Source: Scortum barcoo
Lineage: Eukaryota > Chordata > Actinopteri > Centrarchiformes > Terapontidae
NCBI GenBank assembly: GCA_023238725.1
Contig: CM041544.1
Location: forward strand, 1 to 64,000
Direction of reading: 5' to 3'
DNA length: 64,000 nucleotides
How positions within the stretch are numbered: position 1 is the first letter of the stretch; each line of letters begins with the position of its first letter. The notes below the pieces were generated by a model. The model saw only the letters and a program-made list of their open reading frames with translations. It did not search any database and was not told where the DNA came from. A program made the translations under genes and the position numbers. Positions 45,065 to 56,312 of this stretch are shown piece after piece.

Positions 45065-45789
45065 AGATGGCGCCACTCCAGGTGGCAGCCTGTAGCCACA
45101 GCTCCCGTCGTGTTTTTTAACTTTTGTTATTGTTGTTGTTATTGTTTATAAAAGTTGTGACAATGGCTGGACTAAGTTTTGTTACCCCTCTCCGCGTTCT
45201 TCTGTTACTTTTTTCACTCTTTGTAACGGAGAACTTTGCCGGCAGCAGTGGGGGCATTGTTTACACGTGTGAACAGCTGATTGTGCTGAGTGAGCCTGTG
45301 CTGCTGCCTGGAGACAGACCTGTGGTCCCGCAGGAGTTACGGAGGAGACGCCGGGGGTGCAGGTCTGGAGCCAAACGAAGGGAGAAAAGGAGAAGACATA
45401 AGCCTGCGGTCCCGGCGATTATAATGGGGAACGTGAGGTCTCTGGGGAATAAGACGGACGAACTTGCAGCGCTGGTGAAGACCCAGAGGCAATACCGCGA
45501 GTATAGCATCTTTTGCTTCAGTGAAACTTGGCTGCACTCGCACATCAGTGGAAGACGCCCTGCTTGGTTCCAGTCCCCAAGAAGTCGAGGCCATCAGACC
45601 CGGCAGACTACAGACCAGTCGCCCTCACATCTCATGTGATGAAGGTCCTGGAGAGACTGGTCTTATCCCAGCTGAGGCCACAGGTGAGGAAGTTCCTGGA
45701 TCCTTTGCAATGGAAATCTAATATGGAGGCTGTGTACAAGAAGGGGATGAGCAGACTATCTATCTATCTACAAAATAGTCTCTTGAGCC
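45065..45789 (+). mobile_element. Rex1-type LINE, short copy D with 10-bp target duplication
   Basis: It is flanked by catatactaa at 45055-45064 and 45790-45799. It starts with an AGATGGCGCC-type 5' end, like the start of copy A at ~56656. The N-terminal endonuclease (AIIMGNVRSLGNKTDELAAL, then IFCFSETWLHSHI) is fused at ~45548 to RT sequence (LVPVPKKSRPSDPADYRPVA, then SHVMKVLERLVLSQLRPQV). About 2 kb of ordinary Rex1 coding sequence is missing between them, and the rest of the element after ~45715 is also missing. The first frame also has a hydrophobic stretch near its start. Confidence 0.82.
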
Positions 45790-45799
45790 CATATACTAA

Positions 45800-46980
45800 A
45801 CTGACAGGGAGTCAGATTTTTTGATTTTTGTGTGCAATTGTGCAAGAATTTCTGCCATTTTGAGGCTTTGTATTTTAACATACTCCTCCTACAGATTTTC
45901 TGAGATCAACTTGTAATTTTTTCCTGTTCATTCTACATACTGGGGTGATGCAAAATTGTGAAGGTTTTTAGTTTCCTTTGAAGAGGGAGCAGGTGCATCA
46001 GTGTGGAGAAATTTCAGCAAATCTTCATTGCTTGTTGAGAGGCCCAACACTAGAAAATAATTTGGCCTTAAAACTGTGTTCATGTTCAGTTTGGTTGTCT
46101 GATGTTTTGCTGTAACTGTTCAGGTTTAGTAGCCAAGTGTCTCTGAATGCTTTGAGCATACTGTTGGTTTTCAATTGACCTTTAAAAGATATGTTGAGAT
46201 CAGGGTCCTCAGGCAGACTAACATTTAGATTTAAGAGTATCATTATCAAATTTAAGTTGTAACAAGTGATTCAATCGATAAGCAAGCATCTCATAACAGA
46301 CTGGTTCACAGCTGGTCTTCAGTGATAATGTCTAAAAAGTAAGTTGAGCAACTGCTCAATACTGGGGGAGGTGTGTACTCTCCAAGAGACTTCCAATCAC
46401 ATCAATTTATATGCCTCAGTTAGACTCTCTGGTTCTATTCATACAAACCAATCACCCATCCATCTAACCCACACTGGCAGATAACCACTGAGATGCAAAT
46501 AAAGGAGCTAACAGTCACAGACCTAACTATAATTACACCCAGTATGATAATATTTGACAAATAAAACTAAACCTGAACTTCTTGAACTGCATAAAGGAAC
46601 CATCAGGCAAGTTAAACTGGATACTTTTTAAGGTCTTTCTTAAGGTCCTTTCAATACATTTTAAGAACTCATCACCACATCACTGCCATTTATAACTGGC
46701 TCCATCAGAGACAAACTTACAAATATACTTTACTTAGCAAATTTACTACACATAACTCATTGGACCATGCAATCAATGCAACATAATTCAGATAAGCAGG
46801 CTGGGAAGAAAGCAGAAGAGAATGAATACGTGGTTTATTAGGCTTGAAGTCTTTGTTATTAGGCTACTATGAATTGAGAACACACTACTGCTCAATAATA
46901 TGGAATTGTATCCAACAAAAATTGTATCCAACAAAATCTTGATTCAGTAGAGTTACATGGCTATATATCGTCCCACCTCT
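45800..46980. other. Dispersed repeat remainder and unclassified AT-rich sequence
   Basis: The first ~200 bases look like the continuation of the repeat that Rex1 copy D interrupted. From ~46000 on I recognise nothing; the one short minus-strand frame (46025-46249) has no domain. Confidence 0.45.
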
Positions 46981-46988
46981 CTCTTCAG

Positions 46989-47790
46989 GTGCTAATAGAC
47001 TCCGATGCTGAGGAGAGTTTCCTGGATCAGCAGGTGGCTGCCCGGGCGGGCATTATATCCAAGGCGCTGGAGAAACCCTGTGGTGCGCCTGCAATGGATG
47101 GTAGGGTCCTGGCTCGAGTGACACATCATACTCAACCTCTTACACTCATAGTTTCCGGTAACCACAGAGAAACCATTCAGTTGCTGCTAATCTCTGCTCC
47201 TAACACACCCTTAATCTTAGGATTTCCCTGGCAGGCTACCCACAGTCCTTATGTGTACTGGGCAGAGGGCAAGGTGCTGGATTGGAGCATAAAATGTCAT
47301 GAGAACTGTTCGCAATCTGCTTTTTCCTTTGCAGTGGAACCGCTGTCCAGCCCAAGTAGCAGCCCAGAACCTATGGACCTGTCAGGAGTCCCAGAGGAAT
47401 ATCAAAGAGGTTTTCAGCAAATCTAAGGCCCTCTCCCTGCCACCTCACTGCCCATATGATTGTGCTATCAACCTGATCCCCGGCTCCCCCCTTCCGTCAA
47501 GCAGATTATATAACCTCTCTCACCCGGAGAATGCGGCCATGGAAAAATATATCAAGGAGTCCCTGGCCACAGGAATCATCCACCGTCCAAGTCTCCGCTG
47601 GGGGTGGGGTTCTTCTTTGTGGAGAAAAGACTCCTTGCTATACCCCTGCATTGACTTCCGTGGCTTAAATAACAATATGGTTAAGAATAAATATCCTCTG
47701 CCTCTGATTGACTCCGCTTTCACCTCCCTGTAGGGAGCCACCGTCTTCACAAAACTAGACCTGTGCAACGCATACCACACGGTGTGCATC
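46989..47790 (+). pseudogene. Ty3/gypsy protease and N-terminal RT fragment
   Basis: The frame 46989-47426 encodes a retropepsin-like domain: LIDSDAEESFLD, where the family's catalytic LIDSGA has Asp in place of Gly, then SAPNTPLILGFPW. The overlapping frame 47299-47733 continues into RT with CAINLIPGSPLPSSRLYNLS and YPCIDFRGLNN..VKNKYPLPLID. The sequence reaches TKLDLCNAYHTV at ~47790 and then stops at a Tc1-related sequence. A frameshift between the two frames and the D/E-rich change in the protease show decay. Confidence 0.88.
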
Positions 47791-47794
47791 TTCA

Positions 47795-48372
47795 GATCAC
47801 CCCACAGATGTCCAAAACCTCAATCTTATTTGAAGCCGTTCTTTAGTTGATTTGGATGTGTGCTTTGGGTCATTGTCGTGCTGAAAGATGAAGTTCCTCT
47901 TCATCTTCCAGTTTTCTAACAGAAGTCGGAAGGTTTTGTGCCAACACTGACTGATATTTGGAACTGTTCATAATTGACTCATAATGACTTATACTGGAAG
48001 ATATGGCTACAAAAATGTGAAGAAAAGCCTACTAGAACAGCTGAACTTTATTTGGGGTTAATCAGAGGCACTTTAAATGGTGACAGGTGTGTGCTGACTC
48101 CCATTTAACATGAGTTTGAATGTAATTGGTTAAATCCGAACACAGCCATACCCCCAGTTATAAGAGGGTGTGCACACTTGTGCAACCTCATTATCTCAGT
48201 TGTTTATTTTTACTTTACTTTTCAGTTTGTTTTTCAATTGCGTTGTACAGGTTATGGGTCACATTAAAGGTGGAAAAAGTTGTGAAATTATTCTATCTTG
48301 GTGTCATTTTTTTACATCACAAAAACCTGGCATTTGAACAGGGGTTGTGTAGACTTTTTATATCCACTGTAT
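47795..48372. mobile_element. Tc1/mariner-derived non-autonomous element, one end preserved
   Basis: The right end GTGTAGACTTTTTATATCCA followed by CTGTATA at ~48345-48372 is a Tc1-type terminus as seen in a common fish family. Antisense Tc1 transposase-like sequence (TGTGCTTTGGGTCATTGTCG) is at ~47858-47880. The left terminus is missing where it joins gypsy at ~47,795. The 165-codon frame 48126-48623 overlaps the terminus and is not a gene. Confidence 0.6.
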
Positions 48373-48910
48373 ATCTAAAAAGAGCACCACATCACCACTA
48401 TCACATAATCATGTTTGGTATTATAATGCAGTGCCATATGCATATGCTCAGCATACTCATTTCAGTATTAACAAAGTGTAGATCATATTTCATATCATAC
48501 TTATTTTTAGTACGTCTGAAAAATTGTTATTACTCATATCTCAATGTGTTGTTTCTCAGGAAGTTTAAAATGCTTATATCTCAAAATATTGTTTCAGTAA
48601 GTTCAGGAGGCTTTTCCCTGTAGAAACAGCCAACAGGGTTTTTCACTCCTATACATTGAGAGCATTCCATTGTCATTATTCTGTTACCATTTATACTGAT
48701 ACATACAAATGCATGTTTACCTTTGTGTGTAATTACATATCTGTAATAGTATTGATGTACTTATGTAATAGTAACATATCCTTGGTTATGCACATCACAT
48801 ATGTAGTTCAATATCACTCACTCACACACACATGCATGGTAACACCATTGGCAACAAAGGCAGTGTCTAATCCAATTGGAAATGGATAAAATCCATTTAA
48901 GGGGGGACTA

Positions 48911-49331
48911 TGTTGGAGAAAAACATTGGGTTAGGTAACCGATTTGGCAAATAGCTCAGGACTTTGTGTCGAAGGAATATGATGATGTTATCATTAGCAA
49001 ATTGCTTCTCTGTGCCATCACCCATGACCTTTTAACCACGCACCAGGTCATGTTTACCTCGCCGGTTGAGAATAACAGGAAAACTTACACCAAAACAGGA
49101 AGATGGAATTTATCTGGTTGAAGACGTTGCCAGGAGTGTTTGCCAAGGGCTGTATTACATACACACACATGAAGTATGCAGCCAATATAAGGAGCCCAGT
49201 TTTTGGGTTCGGGGGACTGTCTATGAACTCTAGTCAAGATACGTGTCGTGCTGACAATTGGTTTGAATAAAGATCCCGCAAAGGCTGAACCTCTGTCTCC
49301 AGTTGCTTATTTACATCCAAATTTCGCAACA
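48911..49331 (+). mobile_element. LTR (3' or solo) with polypurine tract
   Basis: Starts TGTTGGAG and ends CGCAACA, giving TG...CA termini over 421 bp. It is preceded by a polypurine tract (AAGGGGGGA, ~48899-48908), as expected before a 3' LTR. A TATAAG sequence at ~49185 and AATAAAG at ~49268 are in the right order for a promoter and poly(A) signal. No primer-binding site follows, so it is a 3' or solo LTR. The retroelement class is uncertain; the 48373-48910 sequence upstream has no recognisable coding. Confidence 0.7.
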
Positions 49332-49410
49332 ACAGACAGACCACACGAACCAAGATCTGGACTCCACCCTGTGCTGCGTGGCCGTGGCTAACCCCAGCTC
49401 CTGAAAACTA

Positions 49411-49639
49411 AGAAGTGGAGAGTCCTAGAATGGCCCAGTCAAAGTCTGGATCTTAATCCCATTGAGATGCTGTGGAGTGACTTGAAACAGGCTGTGTATG
49501 CAAGAAACCCCTCAAACATCTCATGGCTGAAAGAATTCTGCATTGGGGAGTGGGGCAAACTTTCCTCAGATCGATGTCAGAGACAGGTAGAAGGCTACAA
49601 GAAGCGTCTCACTAGTTATTTCAGCCAAAGGAGGTAACA
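49411..49639 (+). pseudogene. Tc1/mariner transposase C-terminal fragment
   Basis: The plus strand reads VLEWPSQSLDLNPIEMLWSD then LKQAVYARNPSNIS and ends YKKRLTSYFSQRR. The catalytic third acidic residue region (LNPIE) is present; the N-terminal DNA-binding and the first catalytic residues are absent. It is a separate family from the Tc1 copy at 50024, judging by sequence. Confidence 0.85.
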
Positions 49640-49764
49640 CTAGTTTTGTAACCTCCTCGTCTTCCTCAGCAACAGACAGACGTGACAGACAGAAACAGAC
49701 AGAGTGTGAGACAAACTCACACACAAGGGAGAACGGGGAACAAACACAGAGGAGACAGACAGGG

Positions 49765-50010
49765 ACCCTAACAGGGACCCATATGCATACAGAAATAAGC
49801 AGAGTCCAGTGGCAGAGCTGGAGGTGTATTATGGGTGTATTGCACTCATAACAGTTGCACCAACTAGGACATAGGATTCTGGGCAGTCAGAAAATGTCTC
49901 CATCTCTTGGTTTATCCTCTCTGTACAGCCATTGGTCTGCAGATTAAACCCAGATGACAAGCTGACTGTGGCCCCTGGAGTGGTGAGGAACTGGCTGGGG
50001 CTTTTATTTA
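49765..50010 (-). pseudogene. Ty3/gypsy integrase core fragment
   Basis: The minus strand translates as PGATVSLSSGFNLQTNGCTE, then RINQEMETF and SSATGLCLF. This corresponds to the gypsy integrase region around the catalytic Glu (normally LGATVSLSSGYHPQTNGQTE). It is the continuation of the gypsy fragment at 51280-52245, from which it is separated by a Tc1 insertion. Confidence 0.8.
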
Positions 50011-50023
50011 CATTTGAACAAAA

Positions 50024-51272
50024 AGTGGCATGTCCAAAATTAATTCATACCCTTTGCAAACTGTCACAGTCTATGGGAAAGTCTAAGGTTCTATACCATT
50101 TCAGTCCAAGCTGTTCTAAAGAATCCTAATTACCCTGATTCATTGGGAACAGCTGTTTTAATCAACTCAGTAGGTGAAAAACAGCAGCTCTCTGCAGTTG
50201 GTTTGTGGACAGTCATGGCTAAGACAAAGGAGCTCACTGAGGACCTGCGGCTGCGCATTGTGGCTGCTCACAAGTCAGGAAGTAAGGACTATAAGGCCAT
50301 ATCTAAATGTTTTCAAGTTCCAGTAGCTACAGTGCAAAGCATTATTAAAAAATACAAGACGTTCCTGCACTGTGGAAAATCTCAGAGGACGTGGTTGGAA
50401 GCCAAAAGTGACACCTGTGCTGGCTAGGAGGATAGTGAGAGAGGTGAAAAAGAATCCAAGGATCACCACCAAAGCTATCCTGGAGAATCTGGGCCCTGCT
50501 GGTGGCAACGTCTCAAGGCAGACACTGCACACTGCTGGGTTCCACGGAAGCAGACCAAGGAGGATGCCACTTCTCCAGATAAGGCACACAAAAGCCTGCT
50601 TGGCCTTTGCAAATGCTCATCTGGACAAAGAAGAAGACTTCTGGTCTTCTGTTTTATGGTCAGATGAAACAAAAATTAAATTGTTTGGCCTACAATGATG
50701 TATCCTTAATTTGGCGTAAAAAAGGAGAAAGCCTTCAACCCTAAGAACACCATCCCCACTGTCAAACATGGTGGTGGGAACCTAATGCTTTGGGGTGTGG
50801 TTTTCAGCCAATGGATCAGGGAACCTAATCACAGTAAACGGCACCATGAAAAAAGAGGAATACATCAAGATTCTCAACAACAACATCAGGCAGTCTGCAG
50901 AGAAACTTGGCCTTGGGCACCACTCTGAACATTTCAGCACGACAATGACCCAAAACACACAGCAAAATGTGGTGAAGAAATGGTTAGCGGACAAAAAAAT
51001 TAACGTTTTGGAGTGGCCTAGCCAGAGTCCTGACTTGAATCCAATTGAGAATCTGTGGAGGGAGCTAAAGATCAGGGTGATGGCAAGGAGATCCTCCAAC
51101 CTGAAAGAGTTGGAGCTCATCGCAAAAGATGAATTGGCAAAAATACCAGTGAAGACATGCAAAAATCTGGTCAGCAATTATAGGAAGCATTTGATTGCTG
51201 TACTAGTCAATAAGGGCTTTTCTATTGATTACTGAGAGGGGAGGGGTATGAATAATTTTGGGCTTGACTGTA
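50024..51272 (+). mobile_element. Tc1/mariner transposon inside gypsy integrase
   Basis: The right end, inverse of TACAGTCAAGCCCAAAATTA, is at ~51245-51272. A diverged inverse copy (TCCAAAATTAATTCATACCC) is at ~50033-50052 on the left. A TA follows the right end. Its transposase gene is listed separately. Gypsy integrase pieces lie on both sides, on the minus strand. Confidence 0.8.
50215..51235 (+). pseudogene. Tc1/mariner transposase (DD34E type), frameshifted
   Basis: ATG at 50215 gives MAKTKELTEDLRLRIVAAHK, a helix-turn-helix N-terminus. A frameshift near 50,370 leads to GRGWKPKVTPVLARRIVREV (second HTH), then FWSSVLWSDETKIKLFG with the first catalytic Asp. A stop at ~50697 is followed, in other frames, by the LMLWG region and by frame 50795-51235, ending SPDLNPIENLWRELK with the Glu. 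The second Asp motif (DNDPKH) is encoded out of frame at ~50940. With three or more frameshifts the enzyme, which cuts and pastes the element at TA sites, cannot be made. Confidence 0.88.
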
Positions 51273-51279
51273 GCTCTGT

Positions 51280-52245
51280 GAGTCTGCTGAATGCCTGGGT
51301 GACAGGTGACCTTGACGTCATCAACCTGCTGGAGCACCTCAGAGCAAAGGCAGGCTGCAGCGTATGGTCAGTCTGGGAGACAGGAGCTGGGGAGGCTCAA
51401 ACTTTCACCTCAATCTCCCACAGGAGGTGGGAAGAATGGGAGTGGGGTCTGGGGTCTCATCAACTGACATGAAAGTGCATCTGGCTTGACGTTGTGGAAG
51501 CCCGGCCGGTAGGAGAGGGTAAAATGTAATTGATCAAAGAAGAGAGAGCAGTGAGCTTGTCTTGAGCACAGTCTCTTAGCTGACCAGATATGCTCCAGGT
51601 TCTGCTTCTCTGTTGTCTATATCATAGTTCCTCTCAGGGGGAGAGGCATTGGGAGAAGCAAAGAAGTTTTTGGTCAGTGGTGGGGTGCTGGGACAGGACT
51701 GCCCCCACTCTCAGGCTGGATGCATCCACCTCCACGGCAAATTGCCATTCAGTGCCTGGGAATTGGGGAATGGGTGCAGTGGTAAAGTGAGTCTTTAGGG
51801 TCTCAAAGGCTTGGTGGGTGGTGTCGGACCAGCAGAAGGGAACTTTGGTGCATGTGAGGGTGGTCAGAAGTGAAGCAATGGAGCTGAAATATCTGATAAA
51901 TTTGCAGTTGATGCAGGAACTGGCCAGGTAGTAAGCAGAGACTTTTGCTGGATAACAGCCCAGAAAGGAGATAAACAGGATGTGAAACTCATACTTCTCT
52001 GCTTAGACGTAGAGGGAATTGTTGATGGCTGTGGCAGTTTTGGAGAAAATGACGATGTTGTCTAATTGCACAAAGATAAACTGGTTCAGCACGTCATTGA
52101 CCAGGGCTTGGAACTCGGCCAGGGTGTCGGTGTGCTGAAGGCTGTCTTCCACTTGTCACCCTCCAGAATCCGGGCCAGATAGTCGGCATTGTGGAGGTCT
52201 GTGGACAAGGATGAACTGAAAATGGTGGGAGTGCAGGGAGCCCTA
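51280..52245 (-). pseudogene. Ty3/gypsy RT-RNase H and integrase N-terminus fragment
   Basis: The minus strand reads, from 52245: TDLHNADYLARILEGDKW (RT), AEFQALVNDVL-like and FVQLDNIVIFSKTA at ~52080 (motif C YLDD changed to QLDN), and AFETLKTHFTTAPI..F then VEVDASSLRVGAVLSQ at ~51690 (RNase H). It ends with VTCHPGIQQTH at ~51290 (integrase zinc-binding region). Internal deletions have removed large parts. It is the same element as 49765-50010 across the Tc1 insertion, and is on the opposite strand to the gypsy fragment at 46989. Confidence 0.82.
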
Positions 52246-53102
52246 CAGACAGAAGCTAGAGAATAAACTCCAGACAAACAAACAAACATCAGGGATGTGT
52301 GGATGGGCATGAAGCAGAACACAGGCTTCAACACCAAGGACCACCACCAGGAGAGCAGCTTGGAGAAAGCAAATTAGCTAAGTGTGTTCTTTAACAGGTT
52401 CAGCACAAGACTGCCAGCTGGGCCTTCCCACACTGGATCCAGTCTTCACAACCCTTTTCTAGTCTCCACAACCCCTCAGACACAAAGGCAACCCCTGCTT
52501 TTCACCCACACCCTTGTGCTGAATAACCCTGATTGAAACCCCCCAACTCCAATCTCTACAAGGATGACCATGTCACCCCCCTTGACTATGATGATTGGCC
52601 AGGTTAGCAGACAACTGGAAAGATTTCACCAAGGTGGTCTGCTAGGGGAGCAGCATCAGTGCAGGATTAGTAACTTTATTTACAAGGCTGGTACTATCAT
52701 TGGTGAGAACCAGGAGACCTTTGGGTCAGTGAGGAGCAGGAGGTCAATGAACAAACTGCTCTGAATCATGGACAATCCATCCCACCCACTTAGTGAGACT
52801 TCTTTTTGAACTTAAAGCACAAGGGCAGGCCCATTAGTTTGGCTTGCAACACATATGTAAGCAGCCAATCAATTTAAAGGAAATAAATCAGGGTGCATAA
52901 ACATGTCCTCATTCAGTTAATATTTATATACCTTGAATAATCAGCAGATATGAGTAGCAGTCATCATGCTATCTCTCTCAGTCTATTCGGAAGAGCGTGA
53001 AAAATTGGGGACGAAAATGAGTGGTTCCTCACTTCATTTAAGTTCAGAGTGGTGGGAAGGCACATTGAAAACCAAACATCCTTCTGGATGAGCTGAGTAT
53101 AC
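52246..53102. other. Unclassified sequence
   Basis: No recognisable gene, RNA or transposon. A short frame at 52564-52764 has no domain. Confidence 0.5.
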
Positions 53103-53723
53103 ATTCAAGGATTTTCAAGGATTCAAGGATTGTTTATTGTCATTCCAACACAAGTTAAACATGGGATGGAACGAGATTAGCTACCCTGGTCCCGGTGCAA
53201 GCCCAAATAAGAATAAATATAAAAGTAGAATAAGTATAAAAAAAGTAGAATAGTACAAAATAAACAAAAAATAAACAAGATAGAATAAGCAAAAATGAGC
53301 TAGTGCAAAATGAGTGGATAAGTATAAATAAACAGAGTAAACAGAATAAAATAGGATTAACTGCAATGAAGATAGAGGTATGACAGTGTACAAAGTCATA
53401 TACAACATATGACAAACATACAACAGCCAATATCTCTTGAGGTAGTAGTATGCAAAATAAGATTTTAAAGTGTCTTAATTTGTGGTGTGCAATGTTCAGG
53501 TAGTGCAAAACAAAAGCAACTGCATTCTGTGCAAGGTGTTGCAGTGTGCAGATGTGTATTGTCTTTGGGTGGCTGTCAGAAAAGGGAAGGGGAAGTGGGA
53601 AGGGGGGGGAGGAGGATGGGAAGGTTGGGGGGGGGTGGCAGCAGGGGCTACAGGGGTCCTCCAGAGTTCAACAGTCTCACAGCTTCCGGGAAGAAGCTGT
53701 TCCTCAGTCTGGTGGTCCTGCTC

Positions 53724-54817
53724 TTAATGCTCCGCAGCCTCCTGCCTGAGGGGAGGGGGACAAACAGTGTGTGTGCAGTGTGAGTGGGGTCCTTCATGAT
53801 GCAGGAGGCCCGTTTTCCTGCATCTGGAGGTGTAGATGTCCGTGGTGGTGGATAGACTGCGTCCCACAGTCCTCTGTGCAGCCTTCACCACCCTCTGCAG
53901 AGCCTTCTTCTCTGCCGCCGAGCAGCTGCCATGCCACACGATGATGCAGGAGGACAGGACGCTCTCCACCACACATCTGTAGAAGGAGGTCAGGACTGAG
54001 CTCCCCAGCCCGGCGCGCCTCAGCCTCCTGAGGAAGTAGAGATGCTGATGTGCCTTCCTAATGAGACAGGAAGTGTTCTTGCTCCAGGTGAGGTCGTCAG
54101 AGATGTGTACGCCCAGGTACCTGAAGCTGGAGACCACTTCCACCGCAGTCCCTCCGATGTACAGGGGAGAGGGGAGGTGTCTGCCCCTTCTGAAGTCCAC
54201 GATCATCTCCTTGGTCTTCTTCACGTTGATGCAGAGGTTGTTTTGTCTGCACCAACCCTCCAGGTGTTCCACCTCCTGCCTGTAGTCGGACTCGTCGTTG
54301 TTAGCGATCCGTCCCACCACAGCTGTGTCATCCGCGAACTTCATGATCAGACAGCTCGGATGTATCGCTGAGCAGTCGTATGTGAGCGGGGGGGGCTCAG
54401 CACACAGCCCTGGGGGGAGCCGGTGCTGAGGGTGATGGAGGAGGAGGAGACGTCGTGGATCCTCACAGACTGCGGTCTGTCTGTCAGAAAGTCCAGGACC
54501 CAGTTACACAGGGTGAGGCTCAGTCCAAGTGTTGTGAGTTTCTGGACCAGGGTCTGCGGTATGATTGTGTTGAACGCAGAGGTGAAATCCACAAAGAGCA
54601 GGCGGACATAAGAGTCTTTGTTCTCTAAGTGGGTGAGGGCTGTGTGGACCACAGAAGAAATGGCGTCCTCTGTGGATCTGTTCTTCCTATATGCATACTG
54701 GTGCGGGTCCACAGTGACGTCGACGCAGTCCTTGATGTGGGCCATGACCAGTCTCTCGAAGCACTTCATGACTATCGGGGTGAGGGCTACCGGCCGATAG
54801 TCATTCAGGCCTGTCAC
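53724..54817 (-). pseudogene. Rex1-type reverse transcriptase
   Basis: The frame 54817-54347 has LNDYRPVALTPIVMKCFERL, then YAYRKNRSTEDAI, LFVDFTSAFNTIIP (motif A) and GSPQGCVLSP (motif B). A frameshift at ~54,360 leads to frame 54344-53724 with KFADDTAVVG (motif C), INVKKTKEMIVDF, SSFRYLGVHISDDLTW, FLRRLRRAGLGSSVL and DIYTSR. All catalytic aspartates are visible. Confidence 0.92.
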
Positions 54818-56312
54818 TGTGGGACGTTTTGGGGATGGGGATGATCGTGGCAGTCTTCAGGCAGGTGGGGACCACCGCCTGTTGGAGAGAGGTGTTGAAG
54901 ATGTCCGTCAGCACCTCAGTGAGCTGGTATGCACAGCCCTTGAGCACCCGCCCGGAGATGTTATCGGGACCAGCAGCTTTGCGTGGATTAATCCTCTGGA
55001 GGGTCCTCCTCACCTCTGCTGCGGTCACACTGAGGGGCTCTTCTCCTGGTGGAGGGGTGAATCTGGTGCTGGGGGAGGTGTTTCGGATCATCAAAGCGGA
55101 AAGCGTAGAAGTTGTTGAGATCGTCAGGTAGAGAGGGGTCCCTGGGGCATTGTGCATCTCTGGTGTTATAGTCTGTGATGCACTTTATGCTTATGCCCCT
55201 CCACATACTCCTTGGATCGTTGGACGTGAAGTGTCCCTGGATCCTCTGGGCGTATGCGGCCTTGGCCCTCTTCACTCCTGCAGTCAGCTGTCTCTCCTAG
55301 CCGCTCTGAGTGCCAGTCTGTCACCAGACCTGAACGCAGCATCCCTGGCTTTCAGCAGAGACCGGACCTCCGCATTCAGCCAGGGTTTCTGGTTCGGATA
55401 TTCTGTTACTGTTCTGGTGCTGGTGACGTCCTCTGTGCACTTGCTGATGTAGCCGAGGACAGCCGATGTATAGTCCTCCAGGTCCACCTCTCCCTCACGG
55501 ACAGCTGCCTCCCTGAAGATCTGCCAGTCTGTGCGCTGGAAACAGTCCTGCAGTGCGGGGACAGCATCACTGGGCCACACGGTGATGGTCCTCTGCGTTG
55601 GTGTGTGGCGTCTGAGCAGAGGACGATAGGCAGGGACCAGCATGATGGAGATGTGGTCAGAGAAGCCCAGGTGGGGGTGGGGGACGGCTCTGTATGCGTC
55701 TCATCTGTTTGTATAACCACGGTCCAGCGTGTTATTTCCCCGTGTCGGTATGGTGACATGCTGGTAGAACTTAGGCAGGGTGTCTGTCAGGTTTACGTGG
55801 TTGAAATCCCCGCAACCACGTAAAACGCCTCCGGGTGTTTGTGCTGGAGCGAGCTGATGTTGTTGTGTAGCTCCTTTAGCGCTTCGTTAGCCTTAGCACC
55901 CGGCGGGATGTAAACAGCCATAAAAAACACGGCCGTAAACTCACGAGGCAGATAGTGTGGCTGGCACTTTACAGTCATATGCTCTATCGCCTCGGAGCAG
56001 TGGCTGTTCACCAGAGTACAGTTTGTGCACCAGTCTTTGTTCACGTAGACGCATAATCCGCCTTCCCACGGGCTTTCCCCGACTGCTGCTGGTTGCGGTC
56101 CGCACGGAACAGAAGCCGGCCGTCAATCTGGAAGGCTGGGTCCGGCATGTTGTCGTTCAGCCAGGTTTCCGTAAGACAAAGCACCGCACAGTTCCTCATC
56201 TTACGGGAGGCCCCCAGCCTCAGTCGAGTAGTAGGTCCAGCTTGTTGTCCAGGAGAGCGGACATTGGACAGGAACAGGGACGGGATCGGTGGTCTCCCGG
56301 CGTTAGCCTTTT
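54801..56312 (-). pseudogene. Rex1-type endonuclease and linker
   Basis: Frames on the minus strand give the endonuclease start LSNVRSLLDNKLDLL at ~56245, LTETWL near 56170, the strand AVYIPPGAKANEALKELH (56044-55793), the AGDFN-like segment at ~55810, and FSDHISIML at ~55650. The linker follows (PWLNAEVRSLLKARDAAF in 55643-55284 and KRAKAAYAQRIQGHF in 55275-54988). RT N-terminal sequence with GPDNISGRVLKGCAYQL is in 55157-54801. Several single-base frameshifts occur. Confidence 0.85.

Noticed and set aside
48126..48623. A 165-codon plus-strand frame with hydrophobic stretches.
   Set aside because: It starts within a Tc1-derived non-autonomous element, reads through its terminal repeat and ends in AT-rich flank.
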